NCBI GenBank assembly: GCA_963703235.1
Contig: OY969802.1
Location: 2,416,431 to 2,480,430, forward strand
DNA length: 64,000 bases
Origin: VRUE01 sp963703235
GTDB lineage: Bacteria > Actinomycetota > Thermoleophilia > Solirubrobacterales > 70-9
Direction of reading: 5' to 3'
Part shown: piece after piece, positions 7,439 to 16,103 of the stretch
How positions within the stretch are numbered: the stretch's first letter is position 1
How the letters are laid out: every line of letters begins with the position of its first letter
Notes under the pieces: generated by a model
The model's input: the letters and a program-made list of their open reading frames with translations, nothing else
What the model was told of the DNA's origin: nothing
Database searches by the model: none
Program-made: the position numbers and the translations under genes

Positions 7439-7906
7439 ATGAGCCGACGCGACCAGATCAAACTCAGCGAGGAGGAGCTGCGGCAGCTGCTCGAGAGCGA
7501 GCGGGTCGCCGTCGTCACCTCCAACGGCCCGCGCGGCTGGCCGCACTCGATGCCGCTCTGGTTCGTGCCGCGGCAGGGCGAGGTCTGGATCTGGACCTAC
7601 GCCAAGTCGCAGAAGGTGCGCAACCTCGAGCGCGACCCGCGGGCGACGGTACTGGTCGAGACCGGCCACGAGTACGGCGAGCTGCGCGGGGCGATGATCG
7701 AGGCAGAGGCGGTCATCCACCGCGACTTCGAGACGGTGATCGGCTTCGCCGAAGAGCTGACCGTCCGCTACGCGGAGGGCATCTCCACGACCGAGGGCGA
7801 TGCCAAGGCGGCGCTCGAAGCCCAGGCCCCGAAGCGGGTCGCGATCCACTTCAAGCCGGTCCGGGTCGCGACCTGGGACCACCGCAAGCTGGGCGGCACG
7901 TACTGA
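7439..7906 (+). CDS. Pyridoxamine-phosphate-oxidase-like flavin/F420-binding protein
   Basis: The 155-aa protein has the split-barrel PPOX pattern: a short helical N-terminus (MSRRDQIKLSEEELRQLLES), then ERVAVVTSNGPRGWPHSMPLWF, VWIWTYAKSQKVRNLERDPRATVLVETG, and a closing HFKPVRVATWDHRK. Actinobacterial members of this group often use coenzyme F420 and act as reductases, or bind heme or flavin. The cofactor is inferred. It lies 5 nt before a glycosyltransferase gene and may be cotranscribed with it. Confidence 0.85.
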   Translation: MSRRDQIKLSEEELRQLLESERVAVVTSNGPRGWPHSMPLWFVPRQGEVWIWTYAKSQKVRNLERDPRATVLVETGHEYGELRGAMIEAEAVIHRDFETVIGFAEELTVRYAEGISTTEGDAKAALEAQAPKRVAIHFKPVRVATWDHRKLGGTY

Positions 7907-7911
7907 GCCAG

Positions 7912-8619
7912 ATGGGCCCCGCATGGCTCGTCCTGCCGACCTACAACGAGGCCGGCAACATCGAGGACTTCGTGGAGGCGGCGCGGGCGAAGCTGCCGGA
8001 CTCCGCGCAGATCATGATCGTCGACGACAACTCGCCCGACGGGACGGGTGAGATCGCTGATCGCTTGGCGGCCGAGCTGGCGGGCATTGCCGTCCTGCAC
8101 CGGCCGCGCAAGGAAGGCCTCGGGCCCGCCTACGTGGCCGGGTTCCGCCGAGCCCTGGCCGGGGGGGCGGGGCTGGTGCTGGAGATGGACGCCGACTTCT
8201 CGCACGACCCCGCCTACCTCCCCCGCCTGCTGGAGGCCAGCACCCGCGCCGACCTGGTGCTCGGATCGCGCTATGTCGACGGCGGCGGCGTCAGCGAATG
8301 GACGGCGCTGCGGCGGGCGATCAGCCGCGGCGGCGGCACCTACGCGCGCCTGGCGTTGGGGGTCGACGTGCAGGACCTGACCGGGGGCTTCAAGTGCTTC
8401 CGCCGCGAGGTGCTGGAGGCAATCGACCTCGACTCGATCCAGTCGCGCGGCTACGCCTTCCAGGTGGAGATGACTTACCGCGCGATCCGCGCCGGCTTTC
8501 GCGTAGTCGAGGTTCCGATCGTCTTCCGCGACCGCCGCGCCGGCAGCTCGAAGATGGGTCTGGCGATCGCGGCAGAGGCGGCCTGGCGAGTCCCGGCCCT
8601 GCGCCTCAGGCGACGCTGA
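7912..8619 (+). CDS. Polyprenol monophosphomannose synthase-like GT2
   Basis: The 235-aa protein opens with MGPAWLVLPTYNEAGNIEDF, then IMIVDDNSPDGTGEIAD, EMDADFSHDP (the DxD-like metal site), LGSRYVDGG and a QSRGYAFQVEMTYRA motif. These are signatures of dolichol/polyprenol-phosphate mannosyltransferases (DPM1 type). It has no C-terminal membrane region, so it is a short cytoplasmic form. It would transfer a sugar from a nucleotide donor to polyprenyl phosphate at the inner membrane face. ATG 7912 is chosen by alignment of the N-terminus. It overlaps the 3' end of the opposing PPTase gene by 14 nt. Confidence 0.92.
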   Translation: MGPAWLVLPTYNEAGNIEDFVEAARAKLPDSAQIMIVDDNSPDGTGEIADRLAAELAGIAVLHRPRKEGLGPAYVAGFRRALAGGAGLVLEMDADFSHDPAYLPRLLEASTRADLVLGSRYVDGGGVSEWTALRRAISRGGGTYARLALGVDVQDLTGGFKCFRREVLEAIDLDSIQSRGYAFQVEMTYRAIRAGFRVVEVPIVFRDRRAGSSKMGLAIAAEAAWRVPALRLRRR

Positions 8620-9271
8620 CCTGTGGCCGAGCGTCGAGCTGGTCGACTGCGAAGCGCCGCGGCTGCGGTCCCGCCTCGCAAGTGACGGCGAGTGCGGCGG
8701 CATAGCCGCTGCCGGCGTCGATGTTCGAAATGGAGACGGCGCGGTCCGGGAGTGGCTTCCCCAGCCCAACCCCGAGGCACTTCACGCGCGCCTCGCGGCG
8801 AGTCCAGGCCGCGTAGACGGCGGCCGCAGCCGTCCCCGGACCTCTCTCCAGGGACGCAGCCTCCTCGGGCCCGAGGAGGCGGGAGGCGAGCGCATCGAGG
8901 TTCCGACGCGGATCGATCCGCTCGAGGTCGACTCCCACCTCCGGGTCCGCTGACACGGCCACCAAGGCCCGACCGGCAGAGTGGCTGAGGTTGAAGCGCA
9001 GCGGGGCGGCTCGCTGCGCCAGCGCCGGCTTGCCGTGAGCCCCGGTCTTCAGCGCGACCTCCGCGGCCGCCTGTTCCAGATAGCGCGCCAGCACCGCCCG
9101 TAGTGCCCAGCGCGACGCGATCCAGCGCCGACGCGTCCGGGGCCATTGCAGACGTTCGGCTCGGCCGCGCTCGTCAGCCGGGAGCCGGTCCATCGACGGC
9201 CACGCCGGCGAGTCGAGCTGTGCGCTCCAAACGTGAATCTCGGTCGGCGAGACAAAACGCGGGGCGGTCAC
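8606..9271 (-). CDS. 4'-phosphopantetheinyl transferase (Sfp type)
   Basis: This 221-aa protein shows the three Sfp-family motifs: GKPAL...LRFNLSHSAG, VGVDLERIDP with the metal-binding Asp and Glu, and WTRREARVKCLGVGL, in which the usual KEA is REA. It transfers the phosphopantetheine arm of CoA to the serine of carrier proteins used in fatty acid, polyketide or peptide synthesis. No carrier-protein gene is in the window. GTG 9271 lies 9 nt after TAAGCT. Its promoter is divergent from that of the next GT2 gene. Confidence 0.92.
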   Translation of the reverse strand: MTAPRFVSPTEIHVWSAQLDSPAWPSMDRLPADERGRAERLQWPRTRRRWIASRWALRAVLARYLEQAAAEVALKTGAHGKPALAQRAAPLRFNLSHSAGRALVAVSADPEVGVDLERIDPRRNLDALASRLLGPEEAASLERGPGTAAAAVYAAWTRREARVKCLGVGLGKPLPDRAVSISNIDAGSGYAAALAVTCEAGPQPRRFAVDQLDARPQVSVA

Positions 9272-9280
9272 GGCCAGCTC

Positions 9281-9314
9281 AGCTTAGTCGAGCCGCTTCC
9301 ACAACCCGTATGGT
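9281..9314. promoter_or_regulatory. Divergent leaderless promoter elements
   Basis: On the minus strand TAAGCT (9286-9281) precedes GTG 9271 by 9 nt. On the plus strand TATGGT (9309-9314) precedes GTG 9322 by 7 nt. Neither start has a Shine-Dalgarno sequence. Confidence 0.45.
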
Positions 9315-9321
9315 TCGCGCC

Positions 9322-10161
9322 GTGGAAGGCGGCACGCCAACGGCCCGTACGCCCGGCGCCACGCTGGCGTCTCTTTCTCTCGTCATCCCCGCCTACGACG
9401 AGGAGGCAAGGCTTCCAGCCCTGCTCGAGGTTCTCGCCACCTCCGCCAGGAGCGCGGTCGAGCGGAGTGGCTTCGCCTTGCTGGAGACGCTGATCGTCGA
9501 CGATGGCAGCAAGGACGGCACGGCCGAGATCCTGCGCGAGGCCGCGGCCACCGATCCCCAACTGAAACCCGTCTTCGACTCGCAAGAGAACAGAGGAAAG
9601 GGCGCCGCTGTGGCCGCCGGTGTCTCCAAGGCTGCCGGCGAGTACGTGTTGCTGGCGGACGTCGACCTCTCGACGCCGCTGGAGGAGCTGGCGAAACTGA
9701 GTGCGGCGGTGGACGAAGGCTTTGACGTGGCGATCGGCTCGCGGGCCGTCCCGGGAGCGATCGTCGAGCGCGGGCCCGCCCACCGAAAGCTGACCGGGAC
9801 CGCCTTCAACGGTGCGGTGCGGATGCTGACCGGCCTCGACCTGCACGACACGCAGAATGGCTTCAAGCTGCTCAGGGCCCGGGACGCGAAGGAGCTGCTG
9901 GCCGAGCAGACCTGTTGCGGCTTCGCCTTCGACGTCGAGCTGCTGCTGAGGGCCGACCTTGCCGGCTTTCGCATCGCCGAGGTGCCGATCCTCTACGTGC
10001 ACGACTCCCGCTCCAGCGTCAAGGTCGTCTCGGCCAGCCTGCGGATGCTGGCGGACATAAGCCGGCTCGCCTACCGGCTCAGGTTCCGCCGAACGTCTCG
10101 ACCGCGGCGGCGACTCGAGCGGGGCGCTCTAACCGACCTTCCGGCAAACGATCCCGACTGA
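9322..10161 (+). CDS. GT2 glycosyltransferase, dolichyl-phosphate glucose synthase (ALG5)-like
   Basis: The protein contains LSLVIPAYDEEARLPALLEVL, LIVDDGSKDGTAEIL, ENRGKGAAVAAGV, LLADVDLSTP (DxD) and FDVELLLRADLAG, followed by IAEVPILYVHD. This is the ALG5/DPM group of GT2 enzymes that load a hexose on polyprenyl phosphate. No membrane segment follows. GTG 9322 is preferred because TATGGT lies 7 nt upstream; ATG 9310 is the conventional alternative and changes only four residues. The 3' end overlaps the opposing methyltransferase gene by 33 nt. Confidence 0.9.
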   Translation: MEGGTPTARTPGATLASLSLVIPAYDEEARLPALLEVLATSARSAVERSGFALLETLIVDDGSKDGTAEILREAAATDPQLKPVFDSQENRGKGAAVAAGVSKAAGEYVLLADVDLSTPLEELAKLSAAVDEGFDVAIGSRAVPGAIVERGPAHRKLTGTAFNGAVRMLTGLDLHDTQNGFKLLRARDAKELLAEQTCCGFAFDVELLLRADLAGFRIAEVPILYVHDSRSSVKVVSASLRMLADISRLAYRLRFRRTSRPRRRLERGALTDLPANDPD

Positions 10162-10854
10162 GACGCCGGCAGGCAGGCGAGCGCCGGCACGTATCAGGCG
10201 CGCCTCGAAGCGCATCGGCCAGGACAACGGGCCGTCCAGGCTGGCGGGCGTGCGGTCGACCTCCGCCCGCCCGTTCGAGCGCCTCGGCAGCTGGCGCGCC
10301 AGCGTGATCGGCGCCAGCAACAGCGTGTTGAAGTAGGTCGCGAGCTGCGGCTCCCAGCCAGCCTGCTCCACTGCCCGACGCAGGCGCGGTCTGGTGTAGC
10401 GGCGCTGGTGGTGCAGATTCTCGTCCTCCTCGGTCCACAGCCACATGTAGGCGGGGACGGTGAGGAGCAGGGCTCCGCCCGGCTTGGCGACGCGCCATAG
10501 CTCCCGTAGGGCGTCCTGCTCGGCGGCGATGTGCTCGAGGACGTCGGTTGCCGCGAGCAGGTCGAAGCGGCTGTCCTCGAAGGGAAGCTGCTCGAGGCCT
10601 GCCTGCTCGATCGAGTCGAAGCCGCGCTCGCGGCAGAATCGCACCGCCTCCGCCGAGGGCTCCACTCCCTCGACCGCGCCGAAGCGGGCGTAGCGCTGCA
10701 AGTTGCCGCCGGTGCCGCAGCCGGCATCGAGGATTCGCGGCGAAGGCGGCAGCGAGGTGCGCGCCAGCAGGGCCTCGATTACCGCCCAGCGTCCCCTGAA
10801 CCACCAGTGGCGATCCTCGACCTCGTAGTGCTCGCGGTATGCCGTCTCCTCCAC
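10129..10854 (-). CDS. Class I SAM-dependent methyltransferase
   Basis: The 241-aa protein has the glycine-rich SAM motif ILDAGCGTGGNLQRY, an acidic residue at the end of strand 2 (VEGVEPSAEAV), FDLLAATDVLEHI (motif II) and LWRVAKPGGALLLTVPAY (post-motif). An HHQRRYT motif follows, common in methyltransferases next to surface-glycan genes. The acceptor is unknown; a sugar or polyprenyl intermediate is likely from context. GTG 10854 lies 9 nt after TAACCT. Confidence 0.9.
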   Translation of the reverse strand: MEETAYREHYEVEDRHWWFRGRWAVIEALLARTSLPPSPRILDAGCGTGGNLQRYARFGAVEGVEPSAEAVRFCRERGFDSIEQAGLEQLPFEDSRFDLLAATDVLEHIAAEQDALRELWRVAKPGGALLLTVPAYMWLWTEEDENLHHQRRYTRPRLRRAVEQAGWEPQLATYFNTLLLAPITLARQLPRRSNGRAEVDRTPASLDGPLSWPMRFEARLIRAGARLPAGVSVGIVCRKVG

Positions 10855-10863
10855 AGCGGCAAG

Positions 10864-10869
10864 AGGTTA
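10864..10869 (-). promoter_or_regulatory. TAACCT -10-like element for the methyltransferase
   Basis: The plus-strand AGGTTA reads TAACCT on the minus strand, 9 nt before the GTG start at 10854. Confidence 0.4.
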
Positions 10870-10923
10870 GAGAACGGGACGGGGGGAGCACCGCGACTTG
10901 CGCCCCGGGCCCGGGTTCTGGTG

Positions 10924-12114
10924 ATGGGCCGGGTGGCGAAGTCGACCTGCTCGCTCCCTATGCTGCGCCGTCGCAGCACCCTCGAGATGAGATCGCCGAG
11001 AACCGCATTCGCCGTTGCTTGCGCTGCCTCGCTGCTGGCTTTCGCCGGCCTGGCCAGCTCGCTCGCGGCGCCGGCCGCCCAAGCGGTGCCGCGCGACTTC
11101 TTCGGGATCGCACCGCAGTCGACGCTGACCGAGACCGACGTGGAGTACATGCGCGCCGGCCGCATCGGCACGATTCGCGTGCCGGTCTCGTGGGGCTCGG
11201 TGCAGCCGACGCGGCGGGGGCCCTACGACTGGTCGGGCCTCGACCCGATCGTCGAGCTGGCGGCGCAGCAGCGCCTGGAGGTCCTTCCCTTCCTCTACAC
11301 GGCGCCGCGCTGGCTCTCGCGCCCCACCAAGCTGCCGGTGTCCGGCGCCAGGGCACGCAGCGCCTGGAGCGCGTTCGTCGAAGCGGCGGTGGAACGCTAC
11401 GGGCCCGGCGGCGACTTCTGGGCGGAGCGCGCGCCCGGCTCCGGCGTGCAGTACGTGCCGACCATCCCCAGGCCGATCCCGATTCGGACCTGGCAGATCT
11501 GGAACGAGGCGAACTTCTTCTACTTCACCTTCCCGGTGTCGCCGCCACAGTACGCGCAGCTCCTGAAGCTGTCGGCGCGCGCGATCCACCGCGTCGACCC
11601 CCGGTCTGAGATCGTCACCGCCGGGCTGTTCGGCGAACCGACCGCGCAGGGCAGTCGCGGCATGCCCGCCACCGAGTTCCTCGACCGCCTCTACGCCGTG
11701 CCCGGGATCAAGGCCAGCTTCGACGGCATCGGTCTGCACCCGTACGCGGTCGACGCCGGCGAGCTGGAGGAAATGACCGAGGCGATGCGGGAAGTCGCCC
11801 GCGCCAACCGCGACCCGAGAGCCGGCCTCTACCTGACCGAGGTCGGCTGGGGATCGCAGAACAACTTCAACCAGGTCGCCTTCGAGCAGGGCATTCGCGG
11901 CCAGGTCACCCAGCTGCGCAGCTCGTATCGCTACCTGCTCTCGAACCGCGGCCGCCTCAACCTGAAGCAGGTCTACTGGTTCTCTTGGAAGGACGTCGGC
12001 GGCTCTTGCAACTTCTGCGACTCGGTCGGCCTTTTCCGCCGCGGCGCCCGCTTCAAGCCGAAGCCCGCTTGGCGCGCCTTCGTCGACCTCAGCGGCGGCC
12101 GCGTCCGCCCGTAG
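10924..12114 (+). CDS. Secreted clan GH-A glycosidase-like protein (paralogue 1)
   Basis: A signal peptide (TAFAVACAASLLAFAGLASSL) precedes a TIM-barrel-like domain. RTWQIWNEANFFYF places the presumed acid/base Glu at residue 195, and LYLTEVGWGSQ places the presumed nucleophile Glu at residue 306, the clan GH-A arrangement. Other conserved parts are VPVSWGSVQP, FDGIGLHPYA and QVYWFSWKD. The last segment has two Cys (GGSCNFCDS). A paralogue of the same length and order lies at 32458-33600. The substrate is unknown; cleavage or remodelling of the locally made glycan is an inference. ATG 10924, 10960 or 10987 are possible starts. Confidence 0.82.
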   Translation: MGRVAKSTCSLPMLRRRSTLEMRSPRTAFAVACAASLLAFAGLASSLAAPAAQAVPRDFFGIAPQSTLTETDVEYMRAGRIGTIRVPVSWGSVQPTRRGPYDWSGLDPIVELAAQQRLEVLPFLYTAPRWLSRPTKLPVSGARARSAWSAFVEAAVERYGPGGDFWAERAPGSGVQYVPTIPRPIPIRTWQIWNEANFFYFTFPVSPPQYAQLLKLSARAIHRVDPRSEIVTAGLFGEPTAQGSRGMPATEFLDRLYAVPGIKASFDGIGLHPYAVDAGELEEMTEAMREVARANRDPRAGLYLTEVGWGSQNNFNQVAFEQGIRGQVTQLRSSYRYLLSNRGRLNLKQVYWFSWKDVGGSCNFCDSVGLFRRGARFKPKPAWRAFVDLSGGRVRP

Positions 12115-12316
12115 TCGTCAGTCGACGCACATGTTTGCGGTTGTTGCGCTGCCGTTTCCAGCGCCTCCTCGCGGACGTCGTCTGGTGTTGGGCGACCGCG
12201 GCGACTGCGAAACTGGCGCTAGCTATGATCGCGCACTCTTTGCTGGCAGTGCGTGCGCGGGGCGCAGGCTTTGCTGAATATGTGAGCACTCTCTACCGGA
12301 TCCAAGGACACGCCCG

Positions 12317-13694
12317 ATGTTGCTTGCGATAGCCATCTTCCTCGTCGCGCTGCTGGTCGCCCTTGGGGTCGGCCGGCGTGGCCTGCGGGCGCTCGTCGCC
12401 TTGGCCGTGATCCTGGCGCCGCTGCGCGGCGGTCTGTTGACGCTCGCGGAGGATCTCTCACTCAGCGATCCCGGCCTGACCGTCAACGCGATCGTGCCGG
12501 CGCTGGTCGCCGCGGTGGCAATCGGCTGCTTCGTGCAGAAGCGTCCGCGACTGGACGAGCTGCCGCGGCCCCTGCTCGCCGGCTGGATCCTGATCGCGGT
12601 CGCCGTCCTGCTCAGCTTCCCCGCAAGCGTCGTCGGTCTGAAGCTGTACGGGATCGGGCTCGCCCAGTACCTCGTCTACCCGACCCTCGCCCTCGTCGTC
12701 TGGCCGCTGCTCGAGCCCGGTGACACCCGGCTGCTGACGCGGCTGGTGCTGGCGATGGGAGGCGTCGTGGCGATGACCGTCGTGCTGCAGGCAGCCGGCG
12801 TCGAAGGCTTCATCCAGGCGGCGAGCGCGCACGTCGAAGGGCTGGGGGCCAACCGCTACGCTGGCGTCACCGGCAGCTACCTGCACACCTCCGCCTTTCT
12901 CGGCTGCGCCGCCGTCCTGGCGATGGGGGAGCTGCCCGGGCTGCGGAGCATCGGCGGCCGGATCGCCGGCAGCGGGGTGCTGGCACTGATCCTCAGTGGC
13001 GTCGTCCTCACCTTCAGTCGCTCCGGCGCGGTGATCGCGATGATCGGCGCGCTGGCGCTGCTCGTCTTCGCCGTCTCCGGGATGCGGCTCCGCTTCGCTG
13101 CGCTGGTCGTGCCGGCGGCGGCGATCGCGATCGCCGCCGGCTCCATTGGTGGCGTCTCGCCGACCGCCGCCGGCGAACGCGTCACCTCCGGCTTCAACCC
13201 GACCGAGGACGAGGGCAACAAGCTGCGTACCGAATCGTTCAACCTCGGCTTCGAGGTCTACGGCGACGCCAGCCCAGCCCAGAAGCTGCTCGGCCGCGGG
13301 GCCGCCTCGACCGGCAACGCACAGCAGCTGGTCGACGACGCCGCGCCCAAGGTCACGGTCGAGAGCTACTACCTGAAGCTTCTGGTCGAGACCGGCGCGG
13401 TGGGGCTGCTGCTGATCGGTGGCTTCCTCGTCTGGGCGGGGATCGTCTTCGCCCTGGCGGCCTGGAAGCCGCTTAGCCCCTGGGCCGCCAGCGTCGGCGC
13501 CGCCGGCGTCGGCCTCTCCCTCTACAACGCGATCTATCCCGCCCTGGAGACTCAGAATCCTCGCCCTGACCTGGTGGCTGCTGCTCGTCGTCTGCCTGCG
13601 AAGCAAGGCGGAATCGGCTGTTGCCGAGCCCTCTGGCCAGCGCCAAGAGGGAGTGGGGGCACTCGGGGAGCCGGTCCCCGTCCCAACCCGTTGA
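12317..13694 (+). CDS. O-antigen ligase/polymerase-like membrane protein, apparent +1 frameshift
   Basis: A polytopic membrane protein of about ten segments, with the Wzy_C-type patch GVVLTFSRSGAVIAMIGALAL and a large extracytoplasmic loop (GFNPTEDEGNKLRTESFNLG to KVTVESYYLKLLVETG). Near 13554-13560 the sequence ACTCAGAATCCTC shifts frame. Removing one A gives ETQ-ILALTWWLLLVVCLRSK, a normal last membrane helix with GC-rich third positions, ending at 13694. Without the correction the frame runs to 13732 through an Arg/Pro-rich tail with poor codon bias. The likely role is joining or polymerising glycan chains outside the membrane. ATG 12317 has an AAGGA box upstream. Confidence 0.82.
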
Positions 13695-13728
13695 GGGCGG
13701 CGAGCGGACGCCGCGGGGGCCGCCGGCG

Positions 13729-15048
13729 ATGAGCTTCCTCCGCGGTCTGTCGCAGCGCATCGCACACCGGCCACGGGTGAAGGCGAGCCTGATCGTCCTC
13801 GGCGGCAACGCGGTCGGGGCGGCCGCCGCCTTCGCCGCCGCGATCGTGGCCGCGCGCGTCCTGCCGATCGACGAATTCGCCGCCTTCGGCGTCGGTCTCG
13901 CGGTCCACAGCCTCGCCGTCCAGTTCGGCGACTTCGGCCTGGGGACCATTGCCGTGGCGGAGACGGCCGACATCGGCGGCTCGCCCGCCGCGCGAGTGAA
14001 GCTGCGCAGCCTGCTGCTGCACCGGATGCGGACCGCGCTCGTCGTGGCGCTGCTCGCGATCGCCCTCGTCTTCCTCCTGCCGCCGCTCGAGCCCTACCGG
14101 GCGGCGGCGGCCATCGGGGCTGGCGGCGAGGTCTTCGGCGTCCTCGCCTACTTCCTGATCTGGTCCCTGCAGGGGGCACGCCGCTTCGCTGCAGCCGGCT
14201 CCTTGCAGGGGCTGCAGGGCGCTCTGCGCCTGCTCCTCGTCGGTGGCTGCGCGATCGCCGGCTCGGGGGCGGTGCCGATGATGGTCGGCTACGCCGTCAT
14301 CGCCCCCCTCGTGACCGCGCTCGTGGGCGGGGCGCTGCTGTTCGCCCGTTCCCGGCATCGCGAGGCGGATGTCGCCGCCGTCGCCGCAACCGCCCCTTCG
14401 GCGGCGGAGATCGACGTCCGCCGCCGCCGCACGATGGCCGTAACCGCGGCCTTCTCGGCGATGGTCGTCAACGGCGACGTGCTGCTGCTGGCGATGCTCG
14501 CCAGCGAGCCCGACGTCGCCTCCTACACGGCGGCCTGGCGCTTCAGCTCCGGCGTGCTGCTCGCCAATACGGCGATCGCCAGCGCCATGCTGCCCTTCAT
14601 CGTCACCGCCGCCGACGCCTGGGGCGAGGCGAAGCTCCTGGTCCGGCGGGGCCTGGCCCTCGCCGCCGGCTGGTTCGCCCTGCTGCCGTTGATGGCGATC
14701 GTCGGGCCGATCCTGCTCGGCTCGATCGGCGAGGACGCACGCACGCCCCTGATCGTCCTTCTGGTCGCCTTCGCGCTCGACGGCTTCTACTTCGCGATCT
14801 ACCAGATCTACCTGCGGGTTCGGCGCGAGCGCCTGCTGCTCGCGATCGCGCTGCTGGAGCTGGTGGTGATGGCGACCGTGACCGTCCTGCTGCGCGACGA
14901 GGGCGCCTCGGCGCCCGCCTTCGGTCAGCTCGCGGCCAGGGTGGTGGCCTGCCTGGTCGTGGTGGCGCCGATCGCGCTGGCGGTGGGCAAGCGCTGCGGA
15001 TGGTTCGATATAGCCTTCACGACCTCATGCAAGAGCTCAAGGGCCTGA
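13729..15048 (+). CDS. Polysaccharide flippase-like (Wzx/MATE-type) membrane protein
   Basis: The 439-aa protein has about 12 to 14 hydrophobic segments, starting with SLIVLGGNAVGAAAAFAAAIVAARVL and the family pattern FGVGLAVHSLAVQFGDFGLGT. A cytoplasmic loop rich in Arg (IDVRRRRTM) separates the two halves. It would move lipid-linked oligosaccharides across the membrane. ATG 13729 is selected because homology begins at MSFLRGLSQ; upstream codons are unlike coding DNA. The 3' end overlaps rmlA by 22 nt, so the two are probably coupled. Confidence 0.85.
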   Translation: MSFLRGLSQRIAHRPRVKASLIVLGGNAVGAAAAFAAAIVAARVLPIDEFAAFGVGLAVHSLAVQFGDFGLGTIAVAETADIGGSPAARVKLRSLLLHRMRTALVVALLAIALVFLLPPLEPYRAAAAIGAGGEVFGVLAYFLIWSLQGARRFAAAGSLQGLQGALRLLLVGGCAIAGSGAVPMMVGYAVIAPLVTALVGGALLFARSRHREADVAAVAATAPSAAEIDVRRRRTMAVTAAFSAMVVNGDVLLLAMLASEPDVASYTAAWRFSSGVLLANTAIASAMLPFIVTAADAWGEAKLLVRRGLALAAGWFALLPLMAIVGPILLGSIGEDARTPLIVLLVAFALDGFYFAIYQIYLRVRRERLLLAIALLELVVMATVTVLLRDEGASAPAFGQLAARVVACLVVVAPIALAVGKRCGWFDIAFTTSCKSSRA

Positions 15049-16103
15049 TCCTCTCGGGCGGCGCCGGTACGCGCCTCCGCCCGATTACCCACACCTCCGC
15101 GAAGCAGCTGGTTCCGGTCGCCAACAAACCGGTGCTCTTCTACGGCATCGAGGCCCTCGTCGATGCCGGCGTGAAGGAGATCGGGATCGTGATCGCGCCC
15201 GAGACCGGTGGGGAGATCCGCGAGGCGGCCGGCGACGGCTCGGCCTTCGGCGCCAGCATCACCTACATCCTCCAGGACAAGCCGGCAGGACTCGCCCACG
15301 CGGTGCTGACCGCGGAGGAGTTCATCGGCGACTCCCCCTTCGTGATGTACCTCGGCGACAACCTCCTCGCTGACGGTCTGCGCGGCCTCGTCGCGACCTT
15401 TCGCGAGGCCGCGCCCGACGCGCTGATCCTGCTCACCCCGGTCTCCGATCCGCAGTCCTACGGGGTCGCGGAGCTGGAAGGCGAGCGGATCGTGCGCCTG
15501 ATCGAGAAGCCGAAAAACCCGCCCTCCAACCTCGCGCTCGTCGGCGTCTACCTCTTCGGCCCGCCGATCTTCGACGCGGCCCGTGCCCTCGAGCCCTCCT
15601 GGCGAGGCGAGCTCGAGATAACCGAGGCGATCCAGGGCCTGATCGACGACGGTCACCGGGTCCAGTCCGAGGTGGTCCAGGGCTGGTGGAAGGACACCGG
15701 CCAGCTCGCCGACATGCTGGAGGCCAACCGGCTCGTCCTGGAGGAGGTCGAGACGCGGCTGGAGGGGGAGATCGACGAGGACTCGCGGGTCGAGGGCCGG
15801 GTCGAGATCGAGGCCGGGGCGGTGGTCGAACGGTCCGTCGTCCGCGGCCCCGCCGTGATCGGCGCCGGCGCCCACATCGAGGACGCCTACGTTGGCCCCT
15901 ACACCTCGGTCGGCGAGGAGGTGCGGATCTGCCGCTCGGAGATCGAGCACTCGATCGTCCTCGCCGGCTCGGTTGTCGAAGACCTCGGCACCCGCATGGA
16001 GGCGAGCCTGCTCGGGCGCGAAGTCAAGCTGACCCGCAGCGAGGGAAGGCCGCAGACGCTGCGGATGCTGGTCGGCGACAAGTCCGAGATCGAGCTCGTC
16101 TGA
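15027..16103 (+). CDS. rmlA: Glucose-1-phosphate thymidylyltransferase (long form)
   Basis: The enzyme makes dTDP-glucose from dTTP and glucose-1-phosphate, the first step of dTDP-L-rhamnose synthesis. The nucleotide-binding motif LSGGAGTRLRPITHTSAKQL is at residues 8-27, with YLGDNLL, VAELEGERIVRLIEKPKNP and WWKDTGQ further on. Residues about 245-340 form a left-handed beta-helix tail (EGRVEIEAGAVVERSVV), typical of the long form found in actinobacteria and archaea. It overlaps the flippase gene and abuts rmlD with no gap. Confidence 0.95.
   Translation: MQELKGLILSGGAGTRLRPITHTSAKQLVPVANKPVLFYGIEALVDAGVKEIGIVIAPETGGEIREAAGDGSAFGASITYILQDKPAGLAHAVLTAEEFIGDSPFVMYLGDNLLADGLRGLVATFREAAPDALILLTPVSDPQSYGVAELEGERIVRLIEKPKNPPSNLALVGVYLFGPPIFDAARALEPSWRGELEITEAIQGLIDDGHRVQSEVVQGWWKDTGQLADMLEANRLVLEEVETRLEGEIDEDSRVEGRVEIEAGAVVERSVVRGPAVIGAGAHIEDAYVGPYTSVGEEVRICRSEIEHSIVLAGSVVEDLGTRMEASLLGREVKLTRSEGRPQTLRMLVGDKSEIELV

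Noticed and set aside
13558..13732. Original-frame C-terminus of the O-antigen ligase with ATGA overlap to the flippase
   Set aside because: Poor third-position GC and an Arg/Pro-rich tail. The alternative frame gives a membrane helix and good codon bias, so a frameshift is more likely than a real coupled end.
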